Source of the DNA: Sphaerimonospora thailandensis
GTDB lineage: Bacteria > Actinomycetota > Actinomycetes > Streptosporangiales > Streptosporangiaceae
Length of the DNA: 64,000 bases
Assembly (NCBI RefSeq): GCF_016863115.1
Contig: NZ_BOOG01000038.1
Coordinates: forward strand, 1-64,000
Direction: 5' to 3'
The first letter of the stretch is position 1. Every line of letters begins with the position of its first letter. The notes beneath the pieces are model-generated. The model ran no database searches and had not been told where the DNA came from. It saw nothing but the letters and a program-made list of their open reading frames with translations. A program made the translations under genes and the position numbers. Below, piece after piece: positions 18,548 through 26,699 of the stretch.

Positions 18548-18679
18548 GTCGCGACTTCTCCTTGGTTTCTCTGATTTACCAATGCTCCGGATCATTCATC
18601 CGGCCTTGTGCGGTAAGCCGTACAAGTGTGGGTAGTGCCCCGTGGATTCCCCGTCATGGCGAAGACCCACGGACGCGTA

Positions 18680-19636
18680 CTAAGGGATCTCGATCACCTG
18701 AGAGGCGTAGGTGAGACCGGCGCCGAAGCCGAGCAGCAGCGCGAGGCCACCCGACGGCACCTCACCGCGCTCGATCATCCGCGACAGCGCGAGCGGGATC
18801 GACGCGGCCGAGGTGTTGCCGGCGAGGACGATGTCCCGGGCGATGACCGCGTTGACCGCGCCGATCCTGCGGGCGATCGCCTCGATGATCCGCAGGTTCG
18901 CCTGATGCGGGACGAAGGCCGCCAGCTCGGCGGGGTCGACACCGGCCCGCTCGCACGCCAGTGCGGCCACCGGGTGAAGTGCGGTGGTGGCCCAGCGGAA
19001 CACGGACTGGCCCTCCTGGTACAGGAAGGAGTGCCGGTTCTCGATGGCGATCACGTCGGCCTTGTCGCCGGCGCTGCCCCACACGACGGGCCCGATGCCG
19101 GGCGTGTCGGACGGGCCGACGACGGCGGCGCCCGCGCCGTCGGCGAAGATGACGGCGGTGGCCCGGTCGTCCCAGTCGATCCACTGGCTGAGCTTCTCGG
19201 TGCCGACGACCAGCACGTGCGTCGCCGAACCGGCCCGGATGGCGTCACTGGCCGCGGCCAGCGCGTAGCAGAACCCGGCGCATGCCGCGTTCACGTCGAA
19301 CGCGCCGGGGGCCTGGATGCCGAGCCGGTGGGCGACCCGGCCCGCCGCGTTGGGGATCGGCGCCTCCATCGTGCACGTGGCCACGATGACCAGGTCGATG
19401 TCGGCGCTGGACAGGCCGCTCGCGGCCAGGGCCTTGCCGCCCGCCTGGACGGCGATGTCGATCTCCGACTCGTGCGGCCCCGCGATGCGGCGTTCCTGGA
19501 TGCCGACGCGGCTTCGGATCCACTCGTCGTTGGTGTCCATCCGCTTGGACAGGTCGTCGTTGGTCACGACCTCGGCGGGCTGGTAGCCGCCGAACGCGAG
19601 CACCTTCGCGCCCGGGGAGCCTTGGCTGAGCCTCAC
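18680..19636 (-). CDS. fabH: beta-ketoacyl-ACP synthase III
   Basis: A 318-residue initiating condensing enzyme, using acyl-CoA primer and malonyl-ACP. The Cys-His-Asn triad is intact: Cys119 (VNAACAGFCYAL), His244 (VPHQANLRI) and Asn274 (LAGNTSAASIP). In actinomycetes this enzyme usually accepts branched-chain CoA primers; that preference is inferred from the group. The GTG start at 19636 overlaps the fabD stop as GTGA, giving translational coupling. A longer frame runs upstream through fabD but is only its shadow. Confidence 0.93.
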   Translation of the reverse strand: MRLSQGSPGAKVLAFGGYQPAEVVTNDDLSKRMDTNDEWIRSRVGIQERRIAGPHESEIDIAVQAGGKALAASGLSSADIDLVIVATCTMEAPIPNAAGRVAHRLGIQAPGAFDVNAACAGFCYALAAASDAIRAGSATHVLVVGTEKLSQWIDWDDRATAVIFADGAGAAVVGPSDTPGIGPVVWGSAGDKADVIAIENRHSFLYQEGQSVFRWATTALHPVAALACERAGVDPAELAAFVPHQANLRIIEAIARRIGAVNAVIARDIVLAGNTSAASIPLALSRMIERGEVPSGGLALLLGFGAGLTYASQVIEIP

Positions 19637-20529
19637 TTGAGCACCTCTCGGGCGGTCTCCAGATGGTCCGGGGTCTTCAGGGCCACGGTCTTCACACCGG
19701 GCAGGCCACGCCGGGCCAGGCCGGTCAGTGTGCCGCCGGGCAGCAGTTCGACCATCGCGGTCACGCCGCGCTCGGCCATGGTCGCCATGCAGGCGTCCCA
19801 CCGTACCGGGTTGGCGACCTGACCGACGAGCCGGTCGACGAACTCGGCGCCCGTGGCGACGGCCACGCCGTCCGCGTTGGACAGCACCGTGATCTCCGGG
19901 TCGCGGGGTGTGAGGCCGGCGGCCTCGTCCCGCAGGTGGTCGACGGCCGGGGCCATGTGCACGGTGTGGAAGGCCCCCGCGACCGACAGCGGGCGCAGGC
20001 GCGCCCCGGGCGGCGGCGCCGCTTTGAAGGCTTCGATCTGCTCCAGTGTGCCGCCCGCCACGATCTGGCCGGCGCCGTTGATGTTCGCGGGGGTGAGCCC
20101 CTGCGCGTCGATCGCGGCGAGGACCTCGTCCTCGGTCCCGCCCAGCACCGCGAGCATCCCGGTCTCGGTCACCGAGGCGGCCTTGGCCATCGCCCGGCCG
20201 CGCTCCCGCACCAGGCCGAGGGCCTCCTCCGGGGCCAGCACTCCGGCGATCGCCGCCGCGGCCAGCTCTCCCACGCTGTGTCCGGCGACGAGGTCGGGCC
20301 GCACGCCCAGCGCCTCGTAGGACGCCAGGGCGGACGCCACCAGCAGGGGCTGCGCGACGGCCGTGTCCCGGATCTCGTCGGCGTCGGCGGTCGTCCCGTA
20401 CGCGACGAGGTCGAGCTCCACTATGTCGGACCAGGCGGACAGCCGGTCGCGGAATCCGGGGAGTTCGAGCCACGGAGTCAGGAAACCTGGGGTCTGGGCG
20501 CCTTGGCCCGGAGCGACGATGACGAGCAC
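19633..20529 (-). CDS. fabD: malonyl-CoA:ACP transacylase
   Basis: A 298-residue acyltransferase that loads malonyl groups onto ACP. Motifs: VAPGQGAQTPGF at the N-terminus, the nucleophile Ser85 in GHSVGELAA, and AFHTVHM with the catalytic His. First structural gene of the operon and directly downstream of fasR. GTG 20529 is chosen because AGGGCAGGG precedes it and the product then begins MLVIVAPGQG, as in homologues. Its stop overlaps the fabH start. Confidence 0.92.
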   Translation of the reverse strand: MLVIVAPGQGAQTPGFLTPWLELPGFRDRLSAWSDIVELDLVAYGTTADADEIRDTAVAQPLLVASALASYEALGVRPDLVAGHSVGELAAAAIAGVLAPEEALGLVRERGRAMAKAASVTETGMLAVLGGTEDEVLAAIDAQGLTPANINGAGQIVAGGTLEQIEAFKAAPPPGARLRPLSVAGAFHTVHMAPAVDHLRDEAAGLTPRDPEITVLSNADGVAVATGAEFVDRLVGQVANPVRWDACMATMAERGVTAMVELLPGGTLTGLARRGLPGVKTVALKTPDHLETAREVLK

Positions 20530-20664
20530 GAGTCCACCCTGCCCTGTAGGAGTTCGCCACACTGATGGTGATCCGAACGAACTTTGCCGCCGAGAGTTTG
20601 TGCGGTCCCTACAGTTTCGGTGTCGCCGAGGTTACGGCAGCCCGGAAGGGCTCGCGGACACCCA
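20530..20664 (-). promoter_or_regulatory. fabD promoter region between fasR and fabD
   Basis: This 135-nt gap carries the leader of fabD and, by homology with Streptomyces coelicolor, is where the FasR activator should bind. On the minus strand an imperfect inverted repeat, AACT...AAGTT, sits around 20580-20600. I cannot confirm it as the operator, and no clear -10/-35 pair stands out. Confidence 0.35.
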
Positions 20665-21837
20665 CTAGCCGACCGACAGACGGCCGAGGATGAGCCCCAC
20701 CTGGAGGGTGAACGCCGAGCGTCCCTCGGTGGGCTGGTACCCGGTGAGTTCGGTGATCTTCCGTAGTCGATATCTGACCGTGTTGGGGTGAACGAACAGC
20801 AGCCGCGCGGTGGCCTCGAGCGAGGTCCCCTGCTCCAGGTAGGTGGCCAGCGTGTCGAGCAGCGGCGTCCCGGCGAGCGGTTTGTAGACGTTCTCCACGA
20901 GCTGGGCCCTGGCGTCATCGTCCCCGTCCAGGGCCCGCTCGGCCAGCAGGTCCTCGGCGAGCACCGGCCGCGGCGCGTCCGGCCAGGCCGAGGCGGCGCG
21001 CAGACCCGCGATGGCGGCGCGGGCCGAGCTGGCCGCCGCGTGCAGATCGGAGACCTCGGGGCCGATGACGATCGGTCCGGGTCCGAAGCGCGGCACGACG
21101 AGCCGGGCGGCGTCCTTGATGCTGTCGGCTCCTCCCACGATCACGATCAGCCGGTCGCCCTGCACACCGGCGAGCAACTCGTGCCCGACGCGGCGGCCCT
21201 TGTCACGTAGCCCGTCGATGATGCTCTGCGGGTCATCGTCGGAGGTGTGGCCCGCGAAGACCACGACGGGCGCGGACGTCCAGCCGAGCGCCGCCGCCCA
21301 CGAGTGCAGGCCGTCGTCGACCTGGCCGCGGACGAGCGCGTCCACGATGAGCGCCTCCAGCCGGGCGTCCCAGGAGCCCCGCGCCTCGGCCTCTCTGGCG
21401 TACACCTGGGCGGCGGCGAACGCCACGTCCCGGGTGTAGCGGAGCATCGCGTTGCGGAGCAGGTCCGCGCCGCCGGGCGCGGCCAGATCGTCCACCTGTG
21501 CCTCCACCACCTCGACCACGATGCGGACCAGGTCGACGGTCTGCTGGAGCGACACGCTGCGCTTGAGCTCCCGCGGGGCCGTTCCGAAGAACTCGATGCT
21601 CGGCGTCGGCCGCCCCGCGCCGGCGTGCCCGAACCACTCCACGAACGCCGCTATGCCCGCCTGGGCGACCAGGCCGACCCATGACCTGTCCTCCGCGGAC
21701 AGCGCGCGGTACCAGGCGAGCCGCTCCTCCATGCGGGTCATCGCCGCTGTGCCAAGGCTGCCCATCGCGCGATCCAGCCGCCGCGCCGTGTCCTCCCGGA
21801 TCTTGTCGCCGATCCGATCTGTGCCCCGCTCACTCAC
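20665..21837 (-). CDS. fasR: PucR-family regulator of fatty acid synthesis (FasR-like)
   Basis: A 390-residue regulator. The C-terminus holds the PucR/CdaR helix-turn-helix: TLATYLEQGTSLEATARLLFVHPNTVRYRLRKITELTG. The region upstream is an effector-sensing domain without a recognisable PAS or GAF motif. Its position directly before fabD matches FasR of Streptomyces coelicolor, which activates the fabDHPF operon; the role here is inferred from that synteny. Start is GTG 21837. A 14-nt tandem repeat array lies just upstream. Confidence 0.85.
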   Translation of the reverse strand: MSERGTDRIGDKIREDTARRLDRAMGSLGTAAMTRMEERLAWYRALSAEDRSWVGLVAQAGIAAFVEWFGHAGAGRPTPSIEFFGTAPRELKRSVSLQQTVDLVRIVVEVVEAQVDDLAAPGGADLLRNAMLRYTRDVAFAAAQVYAREAEARGSWDARLEALIVDALVRGQVDDGLHSWAAALGWTSAPVVVFAGHTSDDDPQSIIDGLRDKGRRVGHELLAGVQGDRLIVIVGGADSIKDAARLVVPRFGPGPIVIGPEVSDLHAAASSARAAIAGLRAASAWPDAPRPVLAEDLLAERALDGDDDARAQLVENVYKPLAGTPLLDTLATYLEQGTSLEATARLLFVHPNTVRYRLRKITELTGYQPTEGRSAFTLQVGLILGRLSVG

Positions 21838-21868
21838 GCCCTCTAGCGTGCCAGGTCATCGTTGTGGT

Positions 21869-21924
21869 CGCGCTTTCCGCACCGCGCTTTCCGTACCGGG
21901 CTTTCCGCACCGCGCTTTCCCGCA
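21869..21924. repeat. 14-nt tandem repeat upstream of fasR
   Basis: Four copies of a CGCGCTTTCCGCAC-type unit (21869, 21883, 21897, 21911), with one or two changes each, lie between the fasR start and the end of the DUF350 gene. The array would fall in the fasR promoter or leader and could act as a multi-site operator, or could be neutral slippage. Confidence 0.75.
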
Positions 21925-21975
21925 TGTGCGGCCCCGCGGCCCGGCATGGCTCCGTACGGCGGAGCCGTACGCGGG

Positions 21976-22449
21976 TCAGATGACCGCGACGGCGGTGATG
22001 AGGCCGATCACGAAACGGGTGACCGACAGCAGGATCGCCGCAGGCTGCAGGGCGGGCTCGCGGACGAGCTCCCGGACGGAGAACCCGGTGACCTTGTCGA
22101 AGGCGAACATGCAGAGCGTCTGCGCGGCGATGCCGACCAGGCCGAACACCAGCGTGACGAGCAGTCCCTCGCGCAACGCCCCGCCGGAGGACCAGATGGA
22201 CGCCGCGACGATGAGGCCGACGCCCGCCACGCCCGAGGCGGCGACCACGGTCGCGTTCGGGTTGCGGTCGGTGCGGATCACCTTGCTGAGCCGGCCGGGT
22301 GTGGCGAGGTCGACCACGTAGAACCCGGCGACCAGCAGCAGCACCCCCAAGATCGCATAAGCCATGATCGCCAGTGCGCCGTTGCCGAGCACCTCGGCGA
22401 GGGTGATGGTGTCAGCGGTGTTCATGCCGGAGTTCATGCCGGTGTTCAC
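21976..22449 (-). CDS. DUF350 family membrane protein
   Basis: A 157-residue integral membrane protein with four hydrophobic segments, at about residues 23-45, 62-82, 88-110 and 132-155. Two adjacent blocks resemble the duplicated DUF350/YjfL fold. GTG 22449 is chosen behind GAAGG; ATGs at 22437 and 22425 lie in a short repeat of the first codons (MNSG, MNTA) and are alternatives. It begins 8 nt after the glutathionylspermidine-synthase-like gene. In enterobacteria DUF350 (YjfL), a GspS-like ligase (YjfC/YgiC) and a DUF1190 protein (YjfM/YgiB) are similarly grouped. Function is unknown. Confidence 0.8.
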   Translation of the reverse strand: MNTGMNSGMNTADTITLAEVLGNGALAIMAYAILGVLLLVAGFYVVDLATPGRLSKVIRTDRNPNATVVAASGVAGVGLIVAASIWSSGGALREGLLVTLVFGLVGIAAQTLCMFAFDKVTGFSVRELVREPALQPAAILLSVTRFVIGLITAVAVI

Positions 22450-22457
22450 AGGGACCT

Positions 22458-23621
22458 TCAATCGTGGATTCGGTGGGGGACGAAAGAGGAGGTGTCGTCG
22501 GTGATGAGGCCGGAGGTCTCGCGGATGCCGAGCCCGGCGGACTCGTCGCCGACCATCCAGGCGCCGAGCACCGGATGCCAGCCGTCGAAGTCGGGGAGCG
22601 GGGCGAACTCCTGGTGGACATAGCCCTCCGCGCCGTACCCGCCCTCGGTGCTCACCTCGACGCCGGGCGCGACGATGCGCATGGACGCCCCTTCGCGGCC
22701 GAGTAGCGGCTTGCTGATGTAGCCGGAACCGTCGGCCAGCTCGCGCGGGCCGTCGAGGTAGGCGGGAAGCAGGTTCGGATGCCCCGGATACAGCTCCCAC
22801 AGGATCGCCAGCAACGCCTTGTTGGACAGCAGCATCTTCCACAGGGGTTCGATCCAGGCCATCGACACCTGCTGGGCGAGGGCGTGCCGCCCGAACGGCT
22901 CGGCGACGATCCACTCCCACGGATACAGCTTGCACAGCGTCCTGACGACCCGCTGCTCCATGTCCACGAAGCGCCGGTTGAGCACGTCCCAGCCGATGTC
23001 CTCCATCGCGATGGCGACCGTGGCCAGACCGGACTGCTCCGCGGTCTCCTGCAGGTACCCGATCGTCATCGCCTCCTCGCCCGTCTCGTCGGCGCTGGTC
23101 CAGCCGAAGTGGACCGGGCCGGTCGGCAGCGTGAACGACTTCCAGCGGTCGATCAGCCGCTCGTGCAGGGAGTTCCACTGGTCGTCGCCGGGATGGACGT
23201 CCTGCAGCCAGAACCACTGCACGACCGAGCTCTCGACCAGGCTCGTCGGGGTGTCGGCGTTGTACTCCAACAGCTTGACCGGGCCGGTCCCGTCGTAGTG
23301 CAGATCGAACCTTCCGTACATGTGCGGGTCTCGCCGCCGCCACGACTCGGCGACGGCCGTACGGCAGGCCGGCGAGATGGCGAGGTCGGCGAAGCGGTTC
23401 TCGGCGACTATGTGGTCGGCCGCCGCCAGGCACATCCTGTGCAGTTCCTCGACCTGGGCCTCCAGCTCCAGCACCTCGTCCATCGTGAACACGTAGTGGA
23501 CGCTCTCGTCCCAGTACGGCCTGGCCAGGCCCTCCGGGTGGGCGGAGCGGTGGAAGGCGAGCCCCTGCGACTCCACGATGGCAGACCAGCCTTCGCGAGC
23601 CTGAGACGTCTCCCTGCGCAT
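22458..23621 (-). CDS. glutathionylspermidine synthase family ATP-grasp ligase (YgiC/YjfC-like)
   Basis: A 387-residue ATP-grasp enzyme homologous to the synthetase half of glutathionylspermidine synthase. Typical stretches are RFDLHYDGTGPVKLLEYNADT (substrate/metal residues), LSNKALLAILWELYPGHPNLLPA, and SGYISKPLLGREGASMRI (nucleotide-binding Lys). Actinomycetes use mycothiol rather than glutathione, so the true substrate is unlikely to be glutathione plus spermidine. Ligation of some peptide or protein to an amine is the family-level expectation. It lies between a DUF350 gene and a small membrane protein gene, spaced 3-8 nt, in one operon. Confidence 0.85.
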   Translation of the reverse strand: MRRETSQAREGWSAIVESQGLAFHRSAHPEGLARPYWDESVHYVFTMDEVLELEAQVEELHRMCLAAADHIVAENRFADLAISPACRTAVAESWRRRDPHMYGRFDLHYDGTGPVKLLEYNADTPTSLVESSVVQWFWLQDVHPGDDQWNSLHERLIDRWKSFTLPTGPVHFGWTSADETGEEAMTIGYLQETAEQSGLATVAIAMEDIGWDVLNRRFVDMEQRVVRTLCKLYPWEWIVAEPFGRHALAQQVSMAWIEPLWKMLLSNKALLAILWELYPGHPNLLPAYLDGPRELADGSGYISKPLLGREGASMRIVAPGVEVSTEGGYGAEGYVHQEFAPLPDFDGWHPVLGAWMVGDESAGLGIRETSGLITDDTSSFVPHRIHD

Positions 23622-23624
23622 CCG

Positions 23625-24038
23625 TCAGCCCCCGCCGCCGGAGTGGAAGCCGAACCCGCCGCGCTGGATGACCCGGCCGGACCTGCTCGTGATCCGCGAG
23701 TCGGGCGGCCGGGCCGTGGTGCCGCTCCGGACCCGGTCTCCGACGCGGTTCCCGCCGTAATACCAACGGTAGGCGCCGTGTGTCCCGTGGTAGTGGCCGT
23801 CGTCATCGCAGTAGTCGTCATCGATGACTGCGTAGGACCCATCCGGCTGGGTGCTGGACATGTCGACGCAGTCGGCGTCGACATCCTCGCTCTCCTGCGC
23901 CGCGCAGAACCCGACTACCAGGACCGAGAGCACCCCCAGAGCGCCCAGCTTGACCACGGTGGACGACTTCGGGCCCTGCCTCGGCGGTGGCGGTGGCGGT
24001 GGCGGCGGTGGCGGCGGGGTACGCTCCGGGTCGGCCAT
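23625..24038 (-). CDS. small proline-rich membrane protein (YgiB-position)
   Basis: A 137-residue protein. A run of 12 prolines (residues 8-19) precedes a single membrane segment (about 30-48, VVKLGALGVLSVLVVGFCAA). The extracytoplasmic part has paired Cys in DADCVDM and DDDYCDDDGHYHG and ends in a Gly/His/Arg-rich tail. It occupies the place of the DUF1190 protein in enterobacterial YgiB-YgiC loci, but I cannot show homology by eye. ATG 24038 follows AGGAG. It is the first gene of the three-gene operon, divergent from a WYL regulator. Confidence 0.7.
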   Translation of the reverse strand: MADPERTPPPPPPPPPPPPRQGPKSSTVVKLGALGVLSVLVVGFCAAQESEDVDADCVDMSSTQPDGSYAVIDDDYCDDDGHYHGTHGAYRWYYGGNRVGDRVRSGTTARPPDSRITSRSGRVIQRGGFGFHSGGGG

Positions 24039-24151
24039 CGGGCTCCTGATGTCAGAATTCGGGCAAGGGCACAGCCGACAGTCCGATCGACTATGTCCGG
24101 CTAAAGGTTACCTATGCGGTGATGACGGTGTGACGGGCGAGATAGGGGATG

Positions 24152-24168
24152 CAGGGATTTCATTCCTG
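24152..24168. promoter_or_regulatory. inverted repeat in the divergent promoter region, possible operator
   Basis: CAGGGAT-TTC-ATTCCTG has 7-bp arms with a single G/T mismatch. It sits between the divergent membrane-protein operon and the HTH-WYL gene, 24 nt before the latter's start. It is a natural candidate for autoregulation by that protein. Confidence 0.4.
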
Positions 24169-24191
24169 GATCTTCGGCGTAGTTTCGAATC

Positions 24192-24650
24192 ATGGAACGC
24201 CGTGACGCGCTGGTGGAGGAGATCCGGAACGGCGGACGCCTGTCCGCCCGGCAGTTGGCGTCCCGGCTCGGGGTCAGCAAGAGCACCATCCTGCGCGACG
24301 TGGCGAAGCTCCGGGAATCGGGCGTGCCCATCCGGCTTGGCCGGGCCGGGTATGCGCTGGACGGACCCGAGGCGGTGCGGCGGGAGATCGACCGCGCGCT
24401 GCTCGACCGGCGGGTACTGCGGATCGAGTACCGGGGCTCCGATGGCGCCTCGACCTCCAGGGAGGTCGAGCCGAGCATCTGCCTGGGGGGCCGGGGCGGT
24501 CGCTGGTACCTGGTCGCCTGGTGCCGGCTGCGTGACGACGTACGCGTCTTCCGGCTCGATCGGATCGTGTCGGCCGCCATCACCGACGAGCGCCACCCGG
24601 AGCCGGAACAGGGCCCCCTGGAGATGCTCGCCGGGATCGCGGAAGGCTGA
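24192..24650 (+). CDS. HTH domain and WYL domain transcriptional regulator
   Basis: A 152-residue regulator. Residues 1-55 form a DeoR-type winged helix-turn-helix (LSARQLASRLGVSKSTILRDVAKLRESGVPI). Residues about 70-140 are a WYL-like ligand domain with GGRWYLVAWCRLRDDVRVFRLDRI. It lacks the C-terminal WCX extension of full-length WYL regulators, so it is about half the usual size. WYL domains typically sense nucleotides or nucleic acids. Divergent from the DUF350/ATP-grasp operon, which it may control. Confidence 0.8.
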   Translation: MERRDALVEEIRNGGRLSARQLASRLGVSKSTILRDVAKLRESGVPIRLGRAGYALDGPEAVRREIDRALLDRRVLRIEYRGSDGASTSREVEPSICLGGRGGRWYLVAWCRLRDDVRVFRLDRIVSAAITDERHPEPEQGPLEMLAGIAEG

Positions 24651-24683
24651 CGGTCAGGCCGGGCCGGTGTCGACGGGGCGGTG

Positions 24684-26546
24684 TCACGCACCAGGCGGGC
24701 GCTGCTCCAGTCGGCGGCGCAGTTCGGCGATCTCCTGTTCGAGCGCCGCCACCGACGGGGGCTGAGCCCCTGCCTGCGGATTGACGGGCTGCGGATTGAC
24801 GGGCTGCGGATTGACGGGCTGCGGATAGCCGGCCTGCGAGTTGAGCGGCTGGGGATTGAGAGGCTGCGGGTAGCCGGGCTGGGGCATCGCGGGAGAAGCC
24901 TGCGGGTTCCCCGGCTGCGGGTAGTTGGGCTGGAAACCGGGCTCCACGTGCTGGGGCTGCTGCGGTTGCTGCTGCGATCCCTGGGCGTTCTGCTGCTGCC
25001 ACGCCTGGTTCCCCTGCTGCCAGTCCTGGGCGGGAGCGTTCGTCTGCTGCCACGCCTGGTTCGTCTGCTGCCAGCCCTGAGCGGTCGCCTGCGATGGTGT
25101 CTGGACGGCTGCCGCCTGCGGCCCGGCCTTGCGGCGACGCAGCATCAGCACCGCCACCACGACGCCCGCGACCACGACGAGACCGCCCGCGCCGATCGCG
25201 ATCCATACCCAAAGCGGCTGCGGGGTCTCGTCCTTGCCCGACGAGATGGCCTGCTGGGAGTCGGTGATGTACTTCGCGACGTACGGATGGTTCGGGTGTA
25301 GCGCCTGGACCTCCCGGAACTTGGGCAGCGCGTTCTTGTAGTGCCGCAGGAAGAAGTCGTTCAGCGCCTCGTCGTACTTGGTGGTGGTCAGCGACTGCGC
25401 CGGCTTGATGTTCTTCTCGTTCAGCTTCTCCATGATGATCGAGACCGGCAGCACGAAGCTCTCGCTCTCCGACGCCTCACCGCCCTCGCTGACGGTCCCG
25501 GCGATCAGCATGCCGATCACCTTGCCGTCCTTGCTGAACACCGGCCCGCCCGAGTTGCCGTGGTACGACGGCGCCTGCGTCTGGATGTACGGCACGCCCT
25601 CCTGCGTGGTCCGCTTCGCGTTGTACGGCCCCTCGGTCAGCGCGGGTTCGAGCTTGGACTCGAGGCTGAAGAACGGGGTGTTCGTCACCAGGCCGGGGAA
25701 CCCGCTGATGTAGAGCGTGCTGCCGGTCTGGACGTCGGAGTCGTCGCCGAGCGGGACCGTCGGAAGGTTCTGCTGGCCGTTGACCTTGAGCAGTGCGAAG
25801 TCCTTGCCCGGGTAGTTCTCGCCCACCGACACCAGCTCGGCCGGGACCGGCTTGGCCGTCTTGTCCACGCCGCCGCCCGGCAGGCTCTGCACCACCGAAA
25901 GGCTCTTGTTCAGGCCTCGGATCTGCAGATGGCCGCTGTTGAAGTTCACGTACACCTGCTGGGCGAGCTGGATCAGCTCGGCGTCCGCCTCGATGCCGCG
26001 CAGCCCCTTGATGATCTCTTTGGCGTCCTGCTTGTTGAGCTTTGCCAGGGCCTGCTGGGCGAACACTTCGGTGAGCTCCCGGTCGCTCATCTGGACGCAG
26101 TGCGCACCGGTGACCATGTAGCCGTCCGGGGTCACCCACCAGCCGGTGCACAGTCCGCCGACCTCGGCCTTGACCTTGCGTTCCGGGCCGGTCGGCTTGA
26201 GGTAGCGGTCGACGTCGGCGGCCATCCGCTGGAACAGGTACTTGGCGATGCTCCGCTCGTCGGAGGAGATCTTGCCGTCGAGCACGGCCGCGGTCGCCTG
26301 CTGGACGAGTTCGTTGAACGGCCCCTCCTTGATCGTGCCGGTCGGGACGACGACCTGGCCCGAGTAGGTCAGGCTGGTGAGCTGCACGGCCGGATGGGTG
26401 CGCGCGGCCAGGCGGGTTCCGACGGAGACGTCGTCGCCGGGTTCGGCCGACGCGGGGGAGGCGGGAGACGCGGCGAGTGCCGCCAGGGCGACCGCGGCGG
26501 CGGTCAGCGTCCCACGTATGCGATATTTCCTAAATCTTCCATTCAC
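24684..26546 (-). CDS. secreted membrane-anchored trypsin-like serine protease with Gln/Pro-rich tail
   Basis: About 620 residues. A signal peptide (residues 1-34, positive start then TAAAVALAALA, cleavage near ASA) leads to a chymotrypsin-fold domain with the catalytic His in VTGAHCVQ, an Asp in KDFALLKV and the Ser in YHGNSGGPVF. A helical, TPR-like stretch follows (FFLRHYKNALPKFREVQ), then a membrane helix (LWVWIAIGAGGLVVVAGVVV). The cytoplasmic tail is rich in Q, N and P, with repeats such as PVNPQ and WQQTNQA, and ends in a short coiled coil (SVAALEQEIAELRRRLE). GTG 26546 is chosen because it gives a proper signal peptide; ATG 26606 is possible but lies by a hairpin and adds residues ahead of the signal. 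Confidence 0.8.
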   Translation of the reverse strand: MNGRFRKYRIRGTLTAAAVALAALAASPASPASAEPGDDVSVGTRLAARTHPAVQLTSLTYSGQVVVPTGTIKEGPFNELVQQATAAVLDGKISSDERSIAKYLFQRMAADVDRYLKPTGPERKVKAEVGGLCTGWWVTPDGYMVTGAHCVQMSDRELTEVFAQQALAKLNKQDAKEIIKGLRGIEADAELIQLAQQVYVNFNSGHLQIRGLNKSLSVVQSLPGGGVDKTAKPVPAELVSVGENYPGKDFALLKVNGQQNLPTVPLGDDSDVQTGSTLYISGFPGLVTNTPFFSLESKLEPALTEGPYNAKRTTQEGVPYIQTQAPSYHGNSGGPVFSKDGKVIGMLIAGTVSEGGEASESESFVLPVSIIMEKLNEKNIKPAQSLTTTKYDEALNDFFLRHYKNALPKFREVQALHPNHPYVAKYITDSQQAISSGKDETPQPLWVWIAIGAGGLVVVAGVVVAVLMLRRRKAGPQAAAVQTPSQATAQGWQQTNQAWQQTNAPAQDWQQGNQAWQQQNAQGSQQQPQQPQHVEPGFQPNYPQPGNPQASPAMPQPGYPQPLNPQPLNSQAGYPQPVNPQPVNPQPVNPQAGAQPPSVAALEQEIAELRRRLEQRPPGA

Positions 26547-26651
26547 GTACGCAATAGTGCACTTGTAGTCTTGTCTGTTACTTGGGACTGACTTGAATCG
26601 TTCCATGCCGCCTGACCAGGCGGTACGCCATGCCGTACGGGCCATATGCGT

Positions 26652-26688
26652 GGAAGGGGCGGCGCCGGATCCCGGCACCGCCCCTTCC
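26652..26688. terminator. hairpin between aceE and the serine protease gene
   Basis: Perfect 11-bp stem GGAAGGGGCGG / CCGCCCCTTCC with a 15-nt loop, 12 nt past the aceE stop. No U tract follows, as is common for actinobacterial terminators. A smaller 6-bp hairpin (26608-26623) follows downstream. Confidence 0.65.
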
Positions 26689-26699
26689 GATCGGGTCGA

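Noticed and set aside
18680-20560. 626-codon frame that appears to fuse an Arg-rich protein to FabH
   Set aside because: The first half is the out-of-frame shadow of fabD; FabH begins at GTG 19636 overlapping the fabD stop.
21976-23766. 596-codon frame ending in DUF350
   Set aside because: The upstream part is the shadow of the ATP-grasp ligase; DUF350 starts at GTG 22449 with its own ribosome site.
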